Shown here in pieces: positions 15,215-25,282 of a DNA stretch of 64,000 nt. Origin of the DNA: Sulfuricurvum sp. PC08-66 (GTDB lineage Bacteria; Campylobacterota; Campylobacteria; Campylobacterales; Sulfurimonadaceae). The notes under the pieces were generated by a model. That model saw only the letters and a program-made list of their open reading frames with translations. It ran no database searches and was not told the origin of the DNA. Made by a program: the position numbers and the translations under genes. Numbering within the stretch: the first letter of the stretch is position 1; each line of letters opens with the position of its first letter. Location of the stretch: contig JQIT01000002.1 in NCBI GenBank assembly GCA_000830255.1, positions 425,507-489,506 on the forward strand. Reading direction: 5' to 3'.

Positions 15215-17791
15215 TTGAACCTCTCCACACCGCCAAAGACGATTTACCTCGACGACTACACGCCTCCTAGCTACACCATCACCCATGTCGATTTGACCTT
15301 CGTGCTCGACCCACACGACACCCACGTCACCTCTATCCTCTATGTCCGACGTAACGGCGTACACCAACACCCCTTGGTACTCAATGGCGAACACCTCACG
15401 CTTGAACGCGTCATGCTCGATGATGAAGTACTCGAACCAAGCGCCTATGTGCAAAGCGACACCTCGCTCACACTCTATCCTACTCACGAAGAGTGCGTCA
15501 TCGAGATAGCCAACCGCATCAACCCCAGCGCCAACAAAGCGCTCGATGGACTCTATATGTCGGAGGGGATTTTTTGTACCCAAAACGAGCCTGAGGGGTT
15601 TCGACGTATCACCTACTACCTCGATAGACCCGATGTGATGGCAATCTTTTCGACACGCATCATCGCCCCCAAAGAGAGCTTCCCCGTGCTACTCTCCAAT
15701 GGCAATCTCATCGAAGAGGGTGACCTAGAACAAGGGTATCACTACGCCTTGTGGGAAGACCCCTTTCCCAAACCTAGCTATCTCTACGCTCTAGTAGCGG
15801 GCAATTTGGGGCGCGTGCACGACAGCTTCACCACGATGCGCGGACGCACCATCGATTTGGATATCTATTGCGATATAGGCAACGAATCCAAATGCGATTT
15901 CGCGATGGCATCGCTCAAAAAAGCGATGGCGTGGGACGAGGAGCGCTTTGGGCGCGAATATGACCTAGAGCGCTATATGATTGTCGCGGTCGATGCCTTT
16001 AACATGGGCGCGATGGAGAACAAGGGACTCAATATCTTCAACTCACACTACGTCCTAGCCAACCCTCAAAGTGCCACCGATAGCGATTTCATGGGTATCG
16101 AGAGCGTCATTGGACACGAATATTTTCACAATTGGACGGGCAATCGCATCACCTGCCGCGACTGGTTTCAGCTCACACTCAAAGAGGGCTTGACCGTCTA
16201 CCGCGACCAAGAGTTCAGCGCTGACCTCAACGACGCCGATGTACAGCGCATCGGTGAAGTAGCGCAACTGCGCCAACGCCAATTCCCTGAGGATGCTTCG
16301 GCTACGGCTCACCCTATCAAGCCACGTAGCTATATCCAAATCAACAATTTTTACACCGCGACCATCTACGAAAAGGGTGCGGAAGTGATTCGTATGTTGG
16401 AGCATATTTTGGGGCGTGAGGGGTTCAAAAACGGCATGGATCTCTATTTTGCCACCTTCGATGGGCAAGCGGTGCGCACCGAGGATTTCTTGTGGGCGAT
16501 GGGCGAAGCAAACGGCTACGATACGACGCAATTCGCGCGATGGTACAGCCAAGTAGGTACTCCTATCGTGCGTGTCGAGACGCACTACGATGCCACCCAA
16601 TCGCATTTTTCACTCACGCTCTTTCAAGAATCTCCAGAATCCTTGGTCATTCCGCTCTCGATGGCACTCATAGGAGAGGGTCAAACTTCGCACGCATCGA
16701 TGCTCATTTTTGACCAAAAAGTGCAAACCTTTAGCTTCGATGGCATTGCGCAAGAGCCCTATCTCTCGATAAATCGCGGCTTTTCTGCCCCCATCATCCT
16801 CGATATGCATCCACGCAAAGGCGCTTTGGGGTATCTGATGAAGCACGACAGCGACGCATTCAATCGCTACGAAGCCGCCCAAGAGTACGCCTTGGTCGTC
16901 ATGGACAGACTCTACGATGCCGCACTTTCAGGCATGCAAATGTCTGTAGAACCCGCCTACATCGAGGCGTTTGGAGCGATTTTAAGCGACGCTCTCATGA
17001 GCAATGCTATCAAAGCCAAAATGGTCGAAATACCCACCATCGACCGCATGATGCAACGCCACGTCGATATCGATATTGGCGCACTTTATGGCGCACGAGA
17101 ATTTTTGCGCACCACCTTGGCAGGGGCATTTGAAGAGGAGCTTTACGCCATAGCATCGAGCATCCACGCCTCTACCTACACGCTGGATAATGCTAGCATC
17201 GGCAGTCGCGCCTTGAAAAACTCTCTCATGCAGCTTTTGGGAGCCTTGGGCAATGCACGTATCGTCCAAAAAGCGTATACCAATTATGAAAACGCCACTA
17301 ATATGACCGACCGCTTTGCGATGCTCTCGCTTTTGTCACATATCGATTGCCCTGAACGTGTCGCTTCGCAAGAGCATTTTTATGCCACCTACGCCCACGA
17401 TACCTTGGTGATGAACAAATACCTCGCCGTCATCGCCCAAAGCACGCTTCCTGAGACTCCCGCACGGGTCAAAGCGATGCAAAACGATGCCGTCTATGAC
17501 CCAATGGTGCCCAATTTGGTGCGTGCACTCATAGGAAGTTTCGCCAAAAATCACCGCTATTTTCACAGTATCGATGGGAGCGGATACGCTTTTATCGCCG
17601 ACAAAATTATCGCGCTTGACCTTTTTAACCCTCAAATTGCATCGTCGTTGGCGCTTGCCTTTCGTATCATGGGACGCCTCAACCAAACCCAACAAACTCT
17701 CATGCGCAAAGAGCTGGAGCGTATCCTAGAGGTCGAAAACCTCTCAAGCAACCTCTATGAAATCGTGGCAAAACTCCTCAACAAAGCCTAA
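15215..17791 (+). CDS. pepN: Aminopeptidase N (M1 family)
   Basis: This is a cytosolic zinc exopeptidase that trims N-terminal residues from peptides. The 858-residue protein shows the exopeptidase motif GAMENKG and the zinc site HEYFHNW...LKEGLTV (HExxH-x18-E). It has the long C-terminal helical domain of the E. coli PepN subfamily, so it is full length. No ATG is available near the expected start. The frame is open to 15155 without ATG, and TTG at 15215 with only a weak AAAAGAAA upstream is the best choice. The protein lacks a signal peptide. It is followed after two bases by another aminopeptidase gene, suggesting a peptide-catabolism pair. Confidence 0.93.
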   Translation: MNLSTPPKTIYLDDYTPPSYTITHVDLTFVLDPHDTHVTSILYVRRNGVHQHPLVLNGEHLTLERVMLDDEVLEPSAYVQSDTSLTLYPTHEECVIEIANRINPSANKALDGLYMSEGIFCTQNEPEGFRRITYYLDRPDVMAIFSTRIIAPKESFPVLLSNGNLIEEGDLEQGYHYALWEDPFPKPSYLYALVAGNLGRVHDSFTTMRGRTIDLDIYCDIGNESKCDFAMASLKKAMAWDEERFGREYDLERYMIVAVDAFNMGAMENKGLNIFNSHYVLANPQSATDSDFMGIESVIGHEYFHNWTGNRITCRDWFQLTLKEGLTVYRDQEFSADLNDADVQRIGEVAQLRQRQFPEDASATAHPIKPRSYIQINNFYTATIYEKGAEVIRMLEHILGREGFKNGMDLYFATFDGQAVRTEDFLWAMGEANGYDTTQFARWYSQVGTPIVRVETHYDATQSHFSLTLFQESPESLVIPLSMALIGEGQTSHASMLIFDQKVQTFSFDGIAQEPYLSINRGFSAPIILDMHPRKGALGYLMKHDSDAFNRYEAAQEYALVVMDRLYDAALSGMQMSVEPAYIEAFGAILSDALMSNAIKAKMVEIPTIDRMMQRHVDIDIGALYGAREFLRTTLAGAFEEELYAIASSIHASTYTLDNASIGSRALKNSLMQLLGALGNARIVQKAYTNYENATNMTDRFAMLSLLSHIDCPERVASQEHFYATYAHDTLVMNKYLAVIAQSTLPETPARVKAMQNDAVYDPMVPNLVRALIGSFAKNHRYFHSIDGSGYAFIADKIIALDLFNPQIASSLALAFRIMGRLNQTQQTLMRKELERILEVENLSSNLYEIVAKLLNKA

Positions 17792-17793
17792 AA

Positions 17794-19122
17794 ATGTCCT
17801 CGATACTTCTTTCGCCCTTCCAAGAGCACCGCGCCAAAACCTTGGCGGCGATGCCACAACGTTCACTGCTAATAGCTAGCAGTGCCAAGCCCAAAGTACG
17901 CAGTGCCGATACGCACTACCCTTTTCGTCAAGAGAGTAGCTTTTACTACTTGACAGGAGTGGAGGAGGATAGCGCGATGGTGGTGCTACTCAAAGGGGTC
18001 GCCACGACGCAGACCCTGCTTTTTGTCCACCCCAAAGACCCAGCCAAAGAGCTGTGGGAGGGGGTGCGATTGGGCGTAGAGGCGGCGCAAGCGACTCTGG
18101 GGTTTGACCGTGTTGCCTCGATAGAGGAGTTCGATACGCTTCTCAAAGAGCTTTTGATAGGATGCGATACGCTCTATATGGCACCCAAAGAGCCACATCG
18201 ACGCGCCATCGAAAAGGCGATTGCGCATGCCTCTACGAGCAAAACGCACTTCGCTCTTATCGATACTATAGTCCATATCGATGCACTCATGATGCCTCTA
18301 CGTCGTACCAAAAGCGCGTGGGAGATAGCGCAAATCCAACACGCTTTGACCCTCACCCAAAAGGCGCACCATGCAGCAATGGCGATGGCAAACCCGACGC
18401 TCTATGAGTACAACATCCAAGCCCTCGTAGAGTATATCTTCACCTCACACGGCGCCAAAAGCGATGCCTACACTACCATCGTAGCCTCTGGCAACGGCGC
18501 CAACACCCTGCACTACACCGCCAATGACAAAGCACTCAAAAACGGTGCAATGATACTGCTCGATGCAGGAGTGGCATGGGGCAATTATGCCAGCGATATT
18601 ACGCGCACCTTCCCTGTCAATGGTAAATTTTCCAGTGCCCAACGCGAACTCTACACTATCGTCCTAGAGGCGCAATATGCGGCATTGGGGGCTATTGGCG
18701 CAGGTGCACTTCGCACCCATATCAACACCCAAGCGGTGCGTGTCCTCACCCAAGGGCTTATCGATATAGGTGTACTCAAAAGTAGCCTCGATGAGGCGAT
18801 AGAAAAGGAGCTTTTCAAGCCCTACTATCCGCACGGCATTGGGCATTTCATGGGTCTGGATGTCCATGACCCTATGCGCTACAAGGATAGTACGGGAGCG
18901 GAATTAGCACTTCTCATAGACGATGTGATTACTATCGAGCCGGGGCTTTATCTGCCCATCGATGACCCCGCTGTGCCTGAGGCTTTTCGAGGGATGGGCG
19001 TGCGTATCGAGGATGATATTTGGGTGCAAAAAGAGGGGTATATCAATATGAGCCAAGCCATCGCCAAAACCCTCGACGAGGTCGAAGAGGCGTGCCAAAA
19101 AAGCGTCTATGACTATATCTAG
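17794..19122 (+). CDS. pepP: Xaa-Pro aminopeptidase (M24B)
   Basis: The enzyme removes N-terminal residues preceding proline. The N-terminal AMP_N domain (about 1-130) precedes a pita-bread M24 domain. The five metal ligands are visible: two Asp (LLDAGVAWGNYASDITRTF), His (HGIGHFMGLDVHD), and two Glu (TIEPGLYLP and GVRIEDD). The length of 442 residues is like E. coli PepP. It starts two bases after pepN, so the two peptidases are cotranscribed and probably work in sequence on peptides. Confidence 0.93.
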   Translation: MSSILLSPFQEHRAKTLAAMPQRSLLIASSAKPKVRSADTHYPFRQESSFYYLTGVEEDSAMVVLLKGVATTQTLLFVHPKDPAKELWEGVRLGVEAAQATLGFDRVASIEEFDTLLKELLIGCDTLYMAPKEPHRRAIEKAIAHASTSKTHFALIDTIVHIDALMMPLRRTKSAWEIAQIQHALTLTQKAHHAAMAMANPTLYEYNIQALVEYIFTSHGAKSDAYTTIVASGNGANTLHYTANDKALKNGAMILLDAGVAWGNYASDITRTFPVNGKFSSAQRELYTIVLEAQYAALGAIGAGALRTHINTQAVRVLTQGLIDIGVLKSSLDEAIEKELFKPYYPHGIGHFMGLDVHDPMRYKDSTGAELALLIDDVITIEPGLYLPIDDPAVPEAFRGMGVRIEDDIWVQKEGYINMSQAIAKTLDEVEEACQKSVYDYI

Positions 19123-19184
19123 CCTGTAATACAAAAGTTCACGAAATGAGTGTACAATAGTGCACTTATTGGCAGGGGGAGTGC

Positions 19185-20297
19185 ATGACCATTTTAGTCA
19201 TTGATGATAGCCCAGAGGTGATTTCGACGCTCGTAGGATTGCTAGAGGATAGCTATACACTCAAAGCCGCAACCGACGGCAAAAAGGCATTGGAGTATCT
19301 GCACAGCGATGCCAAAAACATCGATTTGATACTTTTGGATATTTTGATGCCAGGGGTCGATGGATACGAGGTGTGCCGCCGTATAAAAAAAGAGCCTGCA
19401 ACTGCCCATATTCCTGTTATTTTTCTCACTGCGCTTGAAAAAATCGAGGATATTCTCCTGGGGTTTGAAATGGGTGCGGTTGATTATGTGACCAAACCTT
19501 TTGAGCCTGTGGTACTCAAAGCGCGTATCAACACCCATATCGAACTCAAAAAAGCCCAAGACACTCTACGCGAAGAGCTTGCCGTCAAAGAGGAGCTGCT
19601 CCTCATCCAATCGAGAATGGCACTTTTGGGGCGTATGTTTGAGGATGTGGCGCACCAGTGGAAGCAACCCCTCTCGATTATCTCCTTCACCTCCTCCAAT
19701 TTGCGTATGGATTGGGATATGGGACATTGCGATTTTGACAAAGCCAAGGCGGCGCTAGAGAGCATCGATGCTGCGGTGGGGTATCTCTCGCAAACCCTCA
19801 CCGACTTTCGAGAACTCCTCTACGACAGCGCCCAAAAAGAGCATTTCGGTATCGTCGCACAGACAAGCAAAGCGCTCAAACTCCTCTCTAGCAAACTGCG
19901 CAATCGCAACATCACCGTGACACTGCCGCAAAACGAGGCGAACCTTTTGGGGTTCAAAAACGCCTTTTTACAGCTCATCACCAATATCTTCACCAACGCC
20001 ATCGAAGCACTAGAGCGCATCGAGACCCCACGCACTATCGATATCACCCTAGAGGCATCACCCGATGTAATCGATTTGCGCATATGCGACGACGCACACG
20101 GTATCCCAGCGCAACATTTGGAACGTATTTTTGAAAAACACTTCACCACCAAAAGCTTCCAAGAAGGGAGTGGCTTGGGTCTGTATCTATGCCGTCAAAT
20201 CATGGAAAAACAGTTCAACGGCACCATCGAAGCGCACAACAACGGCACCCAAGGCGCCTGTTTTCACATGCGCTTTATTCGTCCTATCGAGGAGTAG
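19185..20297 (+). CDS. Response regulator-histidine kinase fusion
   Basis: The 370-residue soluble protein has an N-terminal receiver domain (about 1-125; phospho-Asp in LLDILMPGVDG, Lys in VTKPFEP), a short coiled coil, and a kinase core with H-box EDVAHQWKQPLSII and ATP-binding motifs NAIEALERI, DDAHGIP and SGLGLYLCRQ. HQW-type H-boxes are common in Campylobacterota. There is no membrane segment, so it likely receives phosphate or signal from a partner. The obvious partner is the BvgS-like sensor encoded four bases downstream. It is preceded by GGGGGAG. Confidence 0.88.
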   Translation: MTILVIDDSPEVISTLVGLLEDSYTLKAATDGKKALEYLHSDAKNIDLILLDILMPGVDGYEVCRRIKKEPATAHIPVIFLTALEKIEDILLGFEMGAVDYVTKPFEPVVLKARINTHIELKKAQDTLREELAVKEELLLIQSRMALLGRMFEDVAHQWKQPLSIISFTSSNLRMDWDMGHCDFDKAKAALESIDAAVGYLSQTLTDFRELLYDSAQKEHFGIVAQTSKALKLLSSKLRNRNITVTLPQNEANLLGFKNAFLQLITNIFTNAIEALERIETPRTIDITLEASPDVIDLRICDDAHGIPAQHLERIFEKHFTTKSFQEGSGLGLYLCRQIMEKQFNGTIEAHNNGTQGACFHMRFIRPIEE

Positions 20298-20300
20298 CAG

Positions 20301-23300
20301 TTGCGCCATTTGTGGGTGCTTTTGGGGCTTATCGCACACCTTTGGGGCGCACCCTTGGCACTCACACCCGATGAAAAGGCGTGGCTCGATGCGACACCGC
20401 GCATAGAAATTGGGGTGATGTACGGCTGGGAGCCTTTGAGTTTTGTCGATTATCGTGGGCACATCATGGGCATCTCCGTCGATTTGCTTGGCGCTATGAA
20501 CGCCCATCTAGGGGGCAAAATCGCCATTGTAGGCGGACAGTGGGATACCATCTACGAAAAGGCAAAAAGCGGCACATTGCACGCCATTATGGATATCACG
20601 CCCAATCTCGAGCGCGAAGCTTTTTTCAATTTCACCAAGCCCCATTTGCACATACCTCACGCTATTGTCACCGCCCAGTCATCGCCTCCCGTTTTGGCAC
20701 TGCGCGAGTTAGAGGGCAAAATCTTGGCGCTCGAAAAGGGCTTTTTTACCAATACCTATGTGCAAAAAAACTTCCCCAAAATCCGTATCAAAAACTACGC
20801 CAACACCACCGAGTGTCTCGATGCAGTGATGCGCGGTGAAGCGCACGCCTATGTGGGCAATCGTGCAGTCGTAGAGTACAAAATCAAGCAAGAGTGGCTC
20901 GATAGTCTCAAAATCGATGGGCTGGATACGACACGTACAGGCTCGATGTTGGCATTGGGTGTCGCCAAAATGCATACGCCGCTAGAGTCTATCCTCCAAA
21001 AAGCCTTCGATGCGCTAGGCGAAGAGGAGAAAAATGCCATTTTTGCCCATTGGGCACGTCAAAAGTGGATAGATTTGGCACTCACTGCCCAGGAGCAAGC
21101 GTGGCTTGCCGCTCACCCGCAAGTGAACTATGTGTGTGACCCCAAGGGGATGCCTTTTATGAGTATCGATGCCAACGGCACCCAACAAGGCATCATCGCC
21201 AAAGAGATGCAAAAAATTGCCAACTTAACACACACGACCTTCCAACAGCGCTCCTTTGTCTCATGGCGCGAAGCACTCCACGCCGCACAAACGGGCGACA
21301 TCGACATCATCGTCGATGCCCTAGAGGGCTCATCGCTAAGCGATACACACCTTGCAGTACCCACACCCGTCAAAACCCCCATCGTCATCGTCGCGCAAAA
21401 GGGCAAGCACGACCACTTTGTAGCGGATTTGGCGCAACTGCACGGCAAAAGTATCGCGATGGTCAAGGAGTACGGCTACGCCAAAGCGCTTTTGGCAAAT
21501 TATCCAGACCTGCACTACTACCCTGTCGAGGATGTTTACGAGGCGTTGGAGGCGGTGGCTATTGGCAAATACGATGCTGCATTGGCACCCTTAGCGATGG
21601 CTACGCACGCCATTTATGAGCAAGGTGTCGACAATCTGCAAATCATTGGCAAAACCGATGCCACCATGACCGTGGCACTTTGGGTGCGTCAAGCCCACGC
21701 CCCTTTGGCGTCGATTTTGGAAAAGGCACTCAAAGAGAGTAGCTTCGCGCGCTACGACACGATGCTCTCCCAATGGGAAGAGGTGGTGGCAAAACCGCGC
21801 ATCGACTACCTGCTCATCGCGGAGGTGTTGGGCACCCTTGCGTTGCTGATGTTGGGACTGTTTTTGTGGAATTTTTCGCTCAAACGCACCGTAGCACGCA
21901 AAACCCAAGAGCTTTTAGCCTTCAACCAAAACCTCGAAAAAATTGTCCAAGAGCGCACCCAAGCACTCCAAGAGGCGACCCAAGCAAAGAGCCGATTTTT
22001 GGCAAACATGAGCCATGAGATACGCACCCCTATGAATGCCATTATCGGGATGAGCTATTTGGCACTCCAAAGCACCCAAGAGCCCTCTACACGCAATTAC
22101 ATCGCCAAAATCGAGCGTGCTGCGAAAAATTTGTTGGGTATTTTGAACGATATTTTGGATGTCTCCAAAATCGAAGCGCGCAAAATGGAGCTAGAGGTGG
22201 CACCTTTTGCTTTTGGTGCCATGATGCAAAGCGTCGAGGAGCTTTTCGCACTCAAAGCGCAGGAAAAAGGTGTCGCACTTACCTTTGCCATCGACCCTAC
22301 GATTCCTAGTGTCGTCGTGGGGGATGCCTTGCGCCTCTCTCAGGTATTGGTCAATCTCATAGGCAATGCGCTCAAATTCACCTCCCAAGGTTCTGTCACC
22401 GTCACCGCGCGTCTCAAAACCCTCGATGAGGAGACGTTGCGCCTCTCTTTTGAGGTGCAAGACTCTGGGTGCGGTATCGACGAGGCCTTTTTGCCCCATA
22501 TTTTTGACCCTTTTGCCCAAGGCGACGCCTCTGTCACGCGCCATTTTGGAGGTACGGGATTGGGATTGGCTATTTGTCAATCGCTCGTAGCGCAAATAGG
22601 CGGCACACTGGGCGTAGAGAGCCGTGTAGGCGAAGGTTCGCGCTTCTTTTTTGAGGCAAAACTCTCTCGTGCTTCGCAAGCACAAACTGCGCACATCGTA
22701 GCCGCACAGCACCCCAAACCTATCCAAATGGCGCAAACCATCGCAGGCAGACGTATCTTGGTCGTCGAGGATAATGAACTCAACCAAGAGCTAGCGATGG
22801 CGCTTCTCAAACAAGCCGCAATGGAGGCGCATCTGGCACGTAACGGTCAAGAGGCACTAGACAAAGTTGCGCACCACAATTACGACGCGATTCTTATGGA
22901 TATTCAAATGCCTGTCATGGACGGTATCGAGGCGACCAAACGCCTGCGCGCAATGGGGTACACGCTCCCCATCATTGCCATGACCGCGAGCATTCACGAA
23001 GGCGAAAAGCTTTTGGAGCTTGGTATGGATGACCTCCTGCTCAAGCCCATCGATGTGGCAAATTTTTATGCACTCTTGGAGAAATATCTAGGCACCTCTG
23101 CACCTCAAATGCCCGCCCAACCCTCCCGTGCGCTTACTATCGAGGGGATTGAGTATGACAAAGCATTGGCACATATGGGAGGGGATGAAGCTTTGCTAGA
23201 GGCGCAATTACGCGGTTTTGTCCAGACACATCGCACCTTTATCGACCAATTGCAAAGCGCCCTTGTGCAAGGTGACAGCACCACAGCACTGCGCATGGCA

Positions 23301-23717
23301 CACACCCTCAAAGGACTTTGCGGTACTTTGGGTGCTACGGCTACAGCGCAAAAGGCCCGTGCTGTCGAGACGCATCTTCGAGAGCATGGTATCGATACAA
23401 CACTATCGTCTCTTGTGACAGCCCTTCAGGGTGCACTAGAGAGGCTTTTGGACGCTATTACAGCCGCACTTCCCTCCCCCTCTACGCCTCTCTTCACGCT
23501 CGATAGCGATATCGACAAAGAGGCCAAACGGCTCGATGAAGAGCTTTTGGCGCTCGATACGCAAGCGTTGCATACGGTGGAGCTTTTTGTGGAGGCAGTA
23601 GGAGCGAAGGGGTGTGAGAATGCCCCTTGCGAGGCACTGCGCGAGGCAGTCAAACACTTTCGATTTGATGAAGCCAGAGCGCTTTTAGGAGAGATTATTT
23701 CGCGGCGTAGGGGATGA
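20301..23717 (+). CDS. BvgS-like hybrid sensor kinase with two periplasmic binding domains
   Basis: The 1138-residue protein starts with TTG after GAGGAG. Order: signal sequence (LWVLLGLIAHLWG), two SBP_bac_3 solute-binding domains (about 25-495), a transmembrane helix (about 505-530), a coiled coil, HisKA with FLANMSHEIRTPMNA (His near 571), HATPase (NLIGNALKFT, GGTGLGLAI), a receiver (Asp near 865 in ILMDIQMPVMDG) and an Hpt domain (MAHTLKGLCG, His near 1000). This is the BvgS/EvgS unorthodox phosphorelay layout. The ligand is unknown; amino acids are the usual guess. The gene is coupled to the REC-kinase gene upstream. The end overlaps the convergent rhodanese gene. Confidence 0.9.
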   Translation: MRHLWVLLGLIAHLWGAPLALTPDEKAWLDATPRIEIGVMYGWEPLSFVDYRGHIMGISVDLLGAMNAHLGGKIAIVGGQWDTIYEKAKSGTLHAIMDITPNLEREAFFNFTKPHLHIPHAIVTAQSSPPVLALRELEGKILALEKGFFTNTYVQKNFPKIRIKNYANTTECLDAVMRGEAHAYVGNRAVVEYKIKQEWLDSLKIDGLDTTRTGSMLALGVAKMHTPLESILQKAFDALGEEEKNAIFAHWARQKWIDLALTAQEQAWLAAHPQVNYVCDPKGMPFMSIDANGTQQGIIAKEMQKIANLTHTTFQQRSFVSWREALHAAQTGDIDIIVDALEGSSLSDTHLAVPTPVKTPIVIVAQKGKHDHFVADLAQLHGKSIAMVKEYGYAKALLANYPDLHYYPVEDVYEALEAVAIGKYDAALAPLAMATHAIYEQGVDNLQIIGKTDATMTVALWVRQAHAPLASILEKALKESSFARYDTMLSQWEEVVAKPRIDYLLIAEVLGTLALLMLGLFLWNFSLKRTVARKTQELLAFNQNLEKIVQERTQALQEATQAKSRFLANMSHEIRTPMNAIIGMSYLALQSTQEPSTRNYIAKIERAAKNLLGILNDILDVSKIEARKMELEVAPFAFGAMMQSVEELFALKAQEKGVALTFAIDPTIPSVVVGDALRLSQVLVNLIGNALKFTSQGSVTVTARLKTLDEETLRLSFEVQDSGCGIDEAFLPHIFDPFAQGDASVTRHFGGTGLGLAICQSLVAQIGGTLGVESRVGEGSRFFFEAKLSRASQAQTAHIVAAQHPKPIQMAQTIAGRRILVVEDNELNQELAMALLKQAAMEAHLARNGQEALDKVAHHNYDAILMDIQMPVMDGIEATKRLRAMGYTLPIIAMTASIHEGEKLLELGMDDLLLKPIDVANFYALLEKYLGTSAPQMPAQPSRALTIEGIEYDKALAHMGGDEALLEAQLRGFVQTHRTFIDQLQSALVQGDSTTALRMAHTLKGLCGTLGATATAQKARAVETHLREHGIDTTLSSLVTALQGALERLLDAITAALPSPSTPLFTLDSDIDKEAKRLDEELLALDTQALHTVELFVEAVGAKGCENAPCEALREAVKHFRFDEARALLGEIISRRRG

Positions 23718-24087
23718 GTTTGACGCCTTGACGTTGTGCCGCCATGACGCCGCCTTGCAAATCGATGACGTTGTAGCCATTTTTGCCTAGGAAGTTGGCG
23801 ACCATTTGACTACGACTGCCTGTGCGGCAAATGAGTGCAAAGGTCTCACCCTTTTTGACGTGACTATCGAGCGCTTTGAGAAAAGCATTGATGTTGTATT
23901 GGTTACGCTCATCGAAGAAGGTCAAAGGGATAGAGTTTTTGACGATACCCGTTTGGCTCCACTCTGTTGCGGTACGAATATCGATAATCTTAATTTTTTT
24001 ATCCAAAAAGCTTGGAGTGACAGGCTCATGGGTGACACCCGCCCACGCCAACAGTGCGGTCAAAAGCAACAGAACAAAACTTCGCAT
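23695..24087 (-). CDS. Secreted single-domain rhodanese
   Basis: The 130-residue protein has a signal peptide (MRSFVLLLLTALLAWA) and one rhodanese domain with the active loop CRTGSRS, so a sulfur-transfer Cys is present. Rhodaneses move sulfane sulfur. A periplasmic copy is common in sulfur-metabolising Campylobacterota, but its substrate is not defined. The start at 24087 was chosen because TTGGGAG precedes it; an upstream in-frame ATG adds four non-conserved residues. The 3' end overlaps the sensor kinase gene by 23 bases on the opposite strand. Confidence 0.87.
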   Translation of the reverse strand: MRSFVLLLLTALLAWAGVTHEPVTPSFLDKKIKIIDIRTATEWSQTGIVKNSIPLTFFDERNQYNINAFLKALDSHVKKGETFALICRTGSRSQMVANFLGKNGYNVIDLQGGVMAAQRQGVKLIPYAAK

Positions 24088-24154
24088 AAAAACTCCCAAT
24101 TATTTTTATGCAAATTATAGTTTGCCCTTATAAAAGTAGCATTAAACCCTAGGG

Positions 24155-25180
24155 CTAATCGACGACTCGACGCTCCACGTGCGCAGGGATACGCACCACC
24201 ACTTCATAGGCAATGGTGCCTGCGCTTGCTGCCCATGTGCGTGCATCATCATAGATGCACAGCGGTGAGGTTTGGCTCTCGACGCTAATATTGTCCATCG
24301 ATACTCTCCCCAAGAGTCGCTCGCCCCCAGAGAGTCGATGGGTATGACCGTCACGTAGACGCAAAAGCCCATCAGCATACCCAGCATCGTAGGTCGATAC
24401 CGTCATGGGCGCACCACACACCGCTGTGCCGTCATAGCCGATGCGCTCACCTGCTTGTAGGTCGCGTGTGGCGATTTTGTCCGCCCAAAGCGAGAGCACT
24501 GGACGCAAAGCAGGCACACCAAAAACCTCTGGCATTTGGAGTAATCCATACAGCGCAATACCTACGCGCACCATGTCGCGGTGATTTTGGGTGCGAAATG
24601 CCGCCGCTGAATTGGCACTGTGGAAGCGTGGCATGGGTAGAGTGTGCGCCTCGATAAAGGCTTTGACGCGCGCCACAACAGCATCGAAACGCTTTTCCTG
24701 CCAAAAGTAGTCGCTGTTAAGTCCATCAGCACTGCGATGGTGGGTGAAGACTCCTGCAAGCACGAGAGAGTGAGCCACGACACGCTCCAATGCACGCTCG
24801 ACCTCCTGCATCGCAATACCGTTGCGGTGCATGCCCGTGTCGATTTTGAGTTCTATGCGTGTGCCTGCTGGAAATTGCTCAAGTGCTTCGAGGCTATTAA
24901 TTGCAATATGCCAGTGGCTTGGGAGCGTTGCGAGGGGTGCTGTTTGCGCCAAGAGCAAGATACTCTCATAGGGTTGCGCAATTTGTGAAGCTTCACGGCT
25001 ATCGCGCACCACTGCGTGACGTACACCCGCTTCGTAACAAAGGCGGCTCATGAGCGCCGTATCGTGCCCGTAGGCGTTGTCTTTGAGTACGACGGCAAGT
25101 TTATCGATGCTACCTGCTTGATGGGCAAGGATCTCGAGGTTGTGGCGAAGGGCGGTAGGGGAAATATGTACGATTGGCAT
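24155..25180 (-). CDS. alr: Alanine racemase
   Basis: This PLP enzyme converts L- to D-alanine for peptidoglycan. The 341-residue protein has the PLP-lysine motif VLKDNAYGHD (Lys33), the substrate-contact HRNGI, and the catalytic Tyr in the region STYDAGYADGLLR from the other protomer. The length is somewhat below the usual 360-370, with a short N-terminus, which is typical of Campylobacterota. It is not obviously in an operon, and the next gene upstream is divergent. Confidence 0.94.
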   Translation of the reverse strand: MPIVHISPTALRHNLEILAHQAGSIDKLAVVLKDNAYGHDTALMSRLCYEAGVRHAVVRDSREASQIAQPYESILLLAQTAPLATLPSHWHIAINSLEALEQFPAGTRIELKIDTGMHRNGIAMQEVERALERVVAHSLVLAGVFTHHRSADGLNSDYFWQEKRFDAVVARVKAFIEAHTLPMPRFHSANSAAAFRTQNHRDMVRVGIALYGLLQMPEVFGVPALRPVLSLWADKIATRDLQAGERIGYDGTAVCGAPMTVSTYDAGYADGLLRLRDGHTHRLSGGERLLGRVSMDNISVESQTSPLCIYDDARTWAASAGTIAYEVVVRIPAHVERRVVD

Positions 25181-25282
25181 GCGCCATTTTAGCGCTTTTT
25201 GATGCGCTTTTGACCCCTTTTACCCCAAAAAGTAAAGGCATCAGCTACAATATCTTTATACTTTCATCACAAAGCACTTACA

